Source of the DNA: Datisca glomerata
Taxonomy: Eukaryota > Streptophyta > Magnoliopsida > Cucurbitales > Datiscaceae
Assembly (NCBI GenBank): GCA_003255025.1
Contig: QANY01013727.1
Span: 124,001-188,000 of the forward strand
DNA: 64,000 nt
Direction of reading: 5' to 3'
A program made the position numbers and the translations under genes. The notes beneath the pieces were generated by a model, which saw nothing but the letters and a program-made list of their open reading frames with translations, searched no databases and had not been told where the DNA came from. This document shows positions 60,691 to 64,000 of the stretch, piece after piece. Every line of letters begins with the position of its first letter. Positions within the stretch are counted from its first letter, which is position 1.

Positions 60691-61300
60691 GGACAATGTT
60701 ATTTGATGGCGCATCTAATAATGTAGGATATGAAATTGGGGCCATCCTCATATCTCCTGAGGGAAAGTTTTTCCTATTCTCGATAAAACTATGCTTTGAT
60801 TGTACAAACAATGTGGCAGAATATAAGGCATATTCCACGAGAATTTAAGCAACTTGTGATATGAAGATAAAGAGGCTTTGAGTGTACGGAGATTCATTAT
60901 TGGTGATCCGACAACAAAACGGGGAATGGGAAGCTAGAGACTCTAAGCTGGTACCTTATAACAAACATGTAACTAAGTTAAGCCGAATTTCTGAAGTGAT
61001 CTCATATGACCATATACCTAGAGAGAATAATCAAATAGCAGTTACACTGGCAACTGTAGCGTCCATGTTTACTGCAGACTTTAAAGAAGAAATTCAACCC
61101 ATAAAAACCAAGAAGCGAGACTTTCCTGCTCACTGTATGAGCATTGAAGAAGAGCCAGGCACAAGACCAAGGTATTATGACATCAAACAATATATAAAGA
61201 ATGGGAAATATCAATCCAAAGCTTCCGAGAATGATAAACTCACTATTAGAAGATTGTCCATGGGTTTTTCATGAATGGTGAAATACTCTACAAAAGAAAC
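60691..61300 (+). pseudogene. Second, RVT_3-type RNase H and linker
   Basis: 'FDGASNNVGYEIGAILISPE' at about 60705, 'FDCTNNVAEYKAY' and 'VYGDSLLVIRQQNGEWEARD' at about 60880 fit the extra archaeal-type RNase H that many plant Gypsy elements carry after RT-RNase H. Asp and Glu of the D...E...D core are visible, but stops interrupt it. The following 130-codon frame ends at about 61274 with the pre-integrase linker. Confidence 0.75.
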
Positions 61301-61850
61301 CATGATACGGTGCTTTTAAGATGTGTTGATACAAGGGAAACAAATCAAATTAGTCTGAACATGAGATGCTCCCTTTCGCACTACATGGGTATCACACATC
61401 AGTCTGAACATCAACTGGAGCAACGCCATTCTCTTTGATATACGGCATGGAAGCGGTCCTTCTAATCGAGGAGGAAAGTCCCTCCCTCAGAGTCTTAATG
61501 GAGGTGATATTAGAAGAAACAAAGTTGGTACAAACACGATATGAGCAATTGAATTTCATCGAGAAAAAAAGATTGACTGCATTAAATAGAGGGAAATTAT
61601 ATCAAAGAAAAACAATGTAAGCATATGACAAAAAGTTACGTCCTCGATGCTTCCGAGACAAGATTTGGTGTTGAAAAAGATACTCACATATCAAACAGAT
61701 CATCTTAAAAAATGGACCCAAAATTACGAAGGACCTTTCTTTGTCAAAAATGCTTTTTCTGGAGAAACTCTCATTCTAACAAAAATGGATGTAGACGATT
61801 TATCGCATACAGTTAATTTTGATGCAGTCAAGAAGTACTTCGTTTGACCG
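61301..61850 (+). pseudogene. Gypsy integrase tail; zinc-binding and catalytic core missing
   Basis: 61300-61370 shows only the edge of the linker (RCVDTRE). The sequence then jumps to the end of integrase: 'TPFSLIYGMEAVLL' at about 61425, 'FIEKKRLTALNRGKLYQ' and 'NYEGPFFVKNAFSGETLILT' at about 61720. The HHCC and DDE domains, roughly 300 or more residues, are absent. The element cannot supply its own integrase. Confidence 0.85.
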
Positions 61851-62719
61851 CTCTAAGCATGAGAAAAATGAAGTTGGGCAAAAAAAGGTTTTCAAAAATA
61901 GCTGTCTCGAATACTGGAGAAATTCTAATTCCATAATATTTCTAAATCCTTGTTTGTAAACATCGTTTATCATCAATGAAGAGCCTTTATATGTAAACAA
62001 TTACATATACTTCATCTTCTCATTATTTTCACTATTTCTTATTACTCTTAATTCTAAGATATCATTAATTACTCTTGAAATAACTCAGAAGCATAAATTT
62101 GATTAGGTGAAAGCTAATAAAAAAAGAAGAAGAAGAAAAGAATAGAAACTAAGAAAGGCGGTCTGAGTGCGAGGTGAAATCTGAAAAGTCACCATAAGAA
62201 AAGTCAATATTGCATGGAAAAAGCTAAAGCGCAATTGGAGGATTACACAATTAGAAGTGCATAAAAGAAGCAAAATATGGAGAAATTATTCATTTGTCTT
62301 CATCGTCAACGTGAAGCCGGATACTGGGGCGTAAACCTATGAACAAGGATGCATCATTTTCTTGAAAATATGCTCTATACTTTATTGCAAGTCCATGATC
62401 ATAGGCTAAGTGATCAGTTTTGAAGGGTGAAGGATATGGCTACATTATTCAACCTTAAAAAATCATCAAATAATTTTCTTGCAAATGTCCATAATCATGC
62501 ATATCATGCATTCATTCAAAATCACTATATTGTATTTATATCCATGCATCACATTGCTTTGCTTTGTTTTGATACAATTCAAGTGCTTGAATCATTTAAG
62601 GATATCATTTCAAAATACACACATGACTTTCCAACATTTAGATCATACATTAGTCTAGCTCTTGTACCGCATGAATCTTGTAAAATCAGATCGAATATCA
62701 TTTCAATATCCTAATTAAA
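61851..62719 (+). other. 3' non-coding region of the Gypsy element
   Basis: No domain was recognised. The 95-codon frame at 62427-62714 has no family signature. Long untranslated stretches between pol and the 3' LTR are common in this lineage. Confidence 0.45.
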
Positions 62720-63470
62720 TCGAATCTGAATTGAGTCGAGGTCAAAGTCTGCGTCTATCCAAGTCCATTTTCCTTCAATATCTTTGGTTAACTCGAACCC
62801 ACATTGAGTCTAGGTCGAAGTTATATCTATCCAGGTCCTCGTCGTTTCTTTATCTCTGGTAAACTCAAACCCAACTTTGTCACGGTCGAAGCCTGATGTC
62901 AGCGCTTGGTCCATTTCAATTAATATGGTTAAATCGAACCCGCATCAAGTCGAGGTCAATGCATGTGTCTATCTAGGTCTGTGTCGTTTCTTTATCTCTT
63001 GTTAAATAGAACCCGACTTTGTCGCGGTCGAAGCCCGGTGTCAATGCCTGGTCCGTTTCAATTAATATGGTTAAATTGAACCTGCATCGAGTCGAGGACG
63101 AAGCCTGTGTCTATCCAGGTTCGCGTCATTTCTTTATCTATGGTTAAATTAAACCCTACTTTGTCGCGGTCGAAGCCCGGTGTTAGCGTCTGGTCCGTTT
63201 CAATTAATATGGTTAAATCGAACCTGAATCAAGTCGAGGACGAAGCCTATGTCTATCCAGGTCCACGTCATTTCTTTATCACTAGTTAGATCAAACCTGA
63301 ATTTTTTGCAGTCGAAGCCGGGGTCAGCGCCTGGTCCATTTCAATAATTTGGTTAAATCGAACCTGAATTGAGTCGAAGTCGAAGCCTGTGTCTATCCAG
63401 GTCCATTTCAAAAATCCGTCATTTCATAGAACCCGAATCAGTCAAGGTTTCTATTCTCCCATATATTATC
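62720..63470 (+). repeat. Dimeric tandem array, 142-bp unit
   Basis: 'cggtcgaagcc' variants recur at 62883, 63025, 63167 and 63309, exactly 142 bp apart, and the pattern extends on both sides for about five units. Each 142-bp unit consists of two related halves of about 71 bp. One has 'gtgtctatccaggtcc', the other 'gtcagcgcctggtcc', and both start with a tcgNggtcgaagcc block and end with a ggttaaatcgaacc block. It lies between pol and the 3' LTR. Confidence 0.9.
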
Positions 63471-63556
63471 TTCCCATACTGATCAAAATACTTATCTACA
63501 CTTTTGTACACCTTCTAAGTTTATAAGTGTGAACAAATGGGGGCAGCTGCAGACAC

Positions 63557-64000
63557 TGTATTTTGTCTGGTCTAATACTTTAAAAATATACACTTTGTTT
63601 ATTAGATTATGTACTAGTCTAATATGTGTATGTTTTTTTGAAAAAAAGATCATTGTCTAAAATAGATAAATAGACTAGTGGCTAAAGAGATAAGAGATAG
63701 GTCAATGACTAAAAATAAAAAAAAAGAGTAAAATGACTAAAAATAAAAAGTGAAGCCCTAAGTTTGCCTATAAATAGAATAGAAGTCTTCACTTGAGAGG
63801 AGGGGATTTTGGAGAGAGAAAGAGAGGTCTTGAAAAAATATGAGAGACATTTTAGAAGAGAGAGAAAGAGAGTCTACACTTTTATCATCTTTCATCTTCT
63901 TCCATTATTTTTCTTAAGGTAGTTTAAATTGCTTGCACTTTAGTTTACAATATATCTTGTTCATTATTCTTCATCATTTCTCTTCTTCATACTCATGTAG
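63557..64000 (+). mobile_element. Gypsy 3' LTR (runs off the window)
   Basis: It starts TGTATTTTGTCTGG after a purine-rich tract (AAATGGGGGCAG, 63535-63546), as expected for a polypurine tract plus U3 start. A TATA box CTATAAATAGA is at 63768-63778, in plus orientation, followed by an AG-rich leader. The end is not in the window. Confidence 0.75.

Noticed and set aside
52840..61850. Endogenous plant pararetrovirus
   Set aside because: The order gag, protease, RT, RNase H, integrase and an LTR fits Ty3/Gypsy. No movement or coat protein signature was seen.
62427..62714. 95-codon frame between pol and the 3' LTR as an extra Gypsy gene
   Set aside because: No domain or coding bias; similar frames are expected by chance in this AT-rich DNA.

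Overview
This window is nuclear DNA of a flowering plant, almost certainly a eudicot. It is AT-rich and has many plant retroelements. Its one long host gene is a 17-exon kinesin-14 with ordinary GT-AG introns, closest by recognition to Arabidopsis ATK5 (KIN-14C). The species cannot be named from the sequence alone.

Layout. 1-430 is a small hAT-type MITE with a perfect 8-bp target-site duplication. 1232-2290 (minus) is a short three-exon gene for a 130-residue conserved plant protein of unknown function. Its 5' side (2.3-7.6 kb) is purine-rich noncoding DNA with an 840-bp tandem duplication and a 165-bp tandem duplication at a candidate first exon and promoter. A diverged copy of 4.19-5.59 kb recurs at 8.68-10.08 kb, and a palindrome-rich minisatellite fills 7.80-8.66 kb. 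10.09-13.45 kb is a decayed LINE (plus strand), split by a 1.1-kb element that may carry an exon-like fragment. 13.45-15.66 kb is AT-rich spacer with a tRNA-like sequence. 15.7-22.0 kb is the intact kinesin gene, followed by a second palindromic minisatellite.

From 22.8 kb on, almost everything is mobile DNA. There is a Copia remnant (minus, 23.1-26.1 kb), a LINE (minus, 26.35-29.36 kb), an Ac-like hAT remnant (minus, 29.8-31.5 kb), and tandem arrays plus a likely LTR (31.6-34.7 kb). A large decayed LTR element spans 35.1-50.0 kb. It is interrupted by a Copia element with three LTR copies (36.97-45.48 kb) and holds two adjacent minisatellites (81-bp and 49-bp units). A 1.1-kb hAT-like element lies at 50.5-51.6 kb. 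A plus-strand Ty3/Gypsy element (about 52.6-64.0 kb) has a plant-mobile/DUF7745-like region, gag, protease remnant, G-patch, RT, RNase H and an integrase tail. A dimeric 142-bp array precedes its 3' LTR.

None of the retroelements is intact: each has stops, frameshifts or missing catalytic segments. The two host genes look functional. No tightly linked host pathway is visible. The kinesin is a minus-end-directed spindle motor, and the small gene has no visible functional link to it. The more unusual signals are the palindromic arrays on either side of the kinesin interval, the tandem arrays inside retroelements, and the loss of catalytic motifs from the Gypsy element with the frame kept around the gaps.
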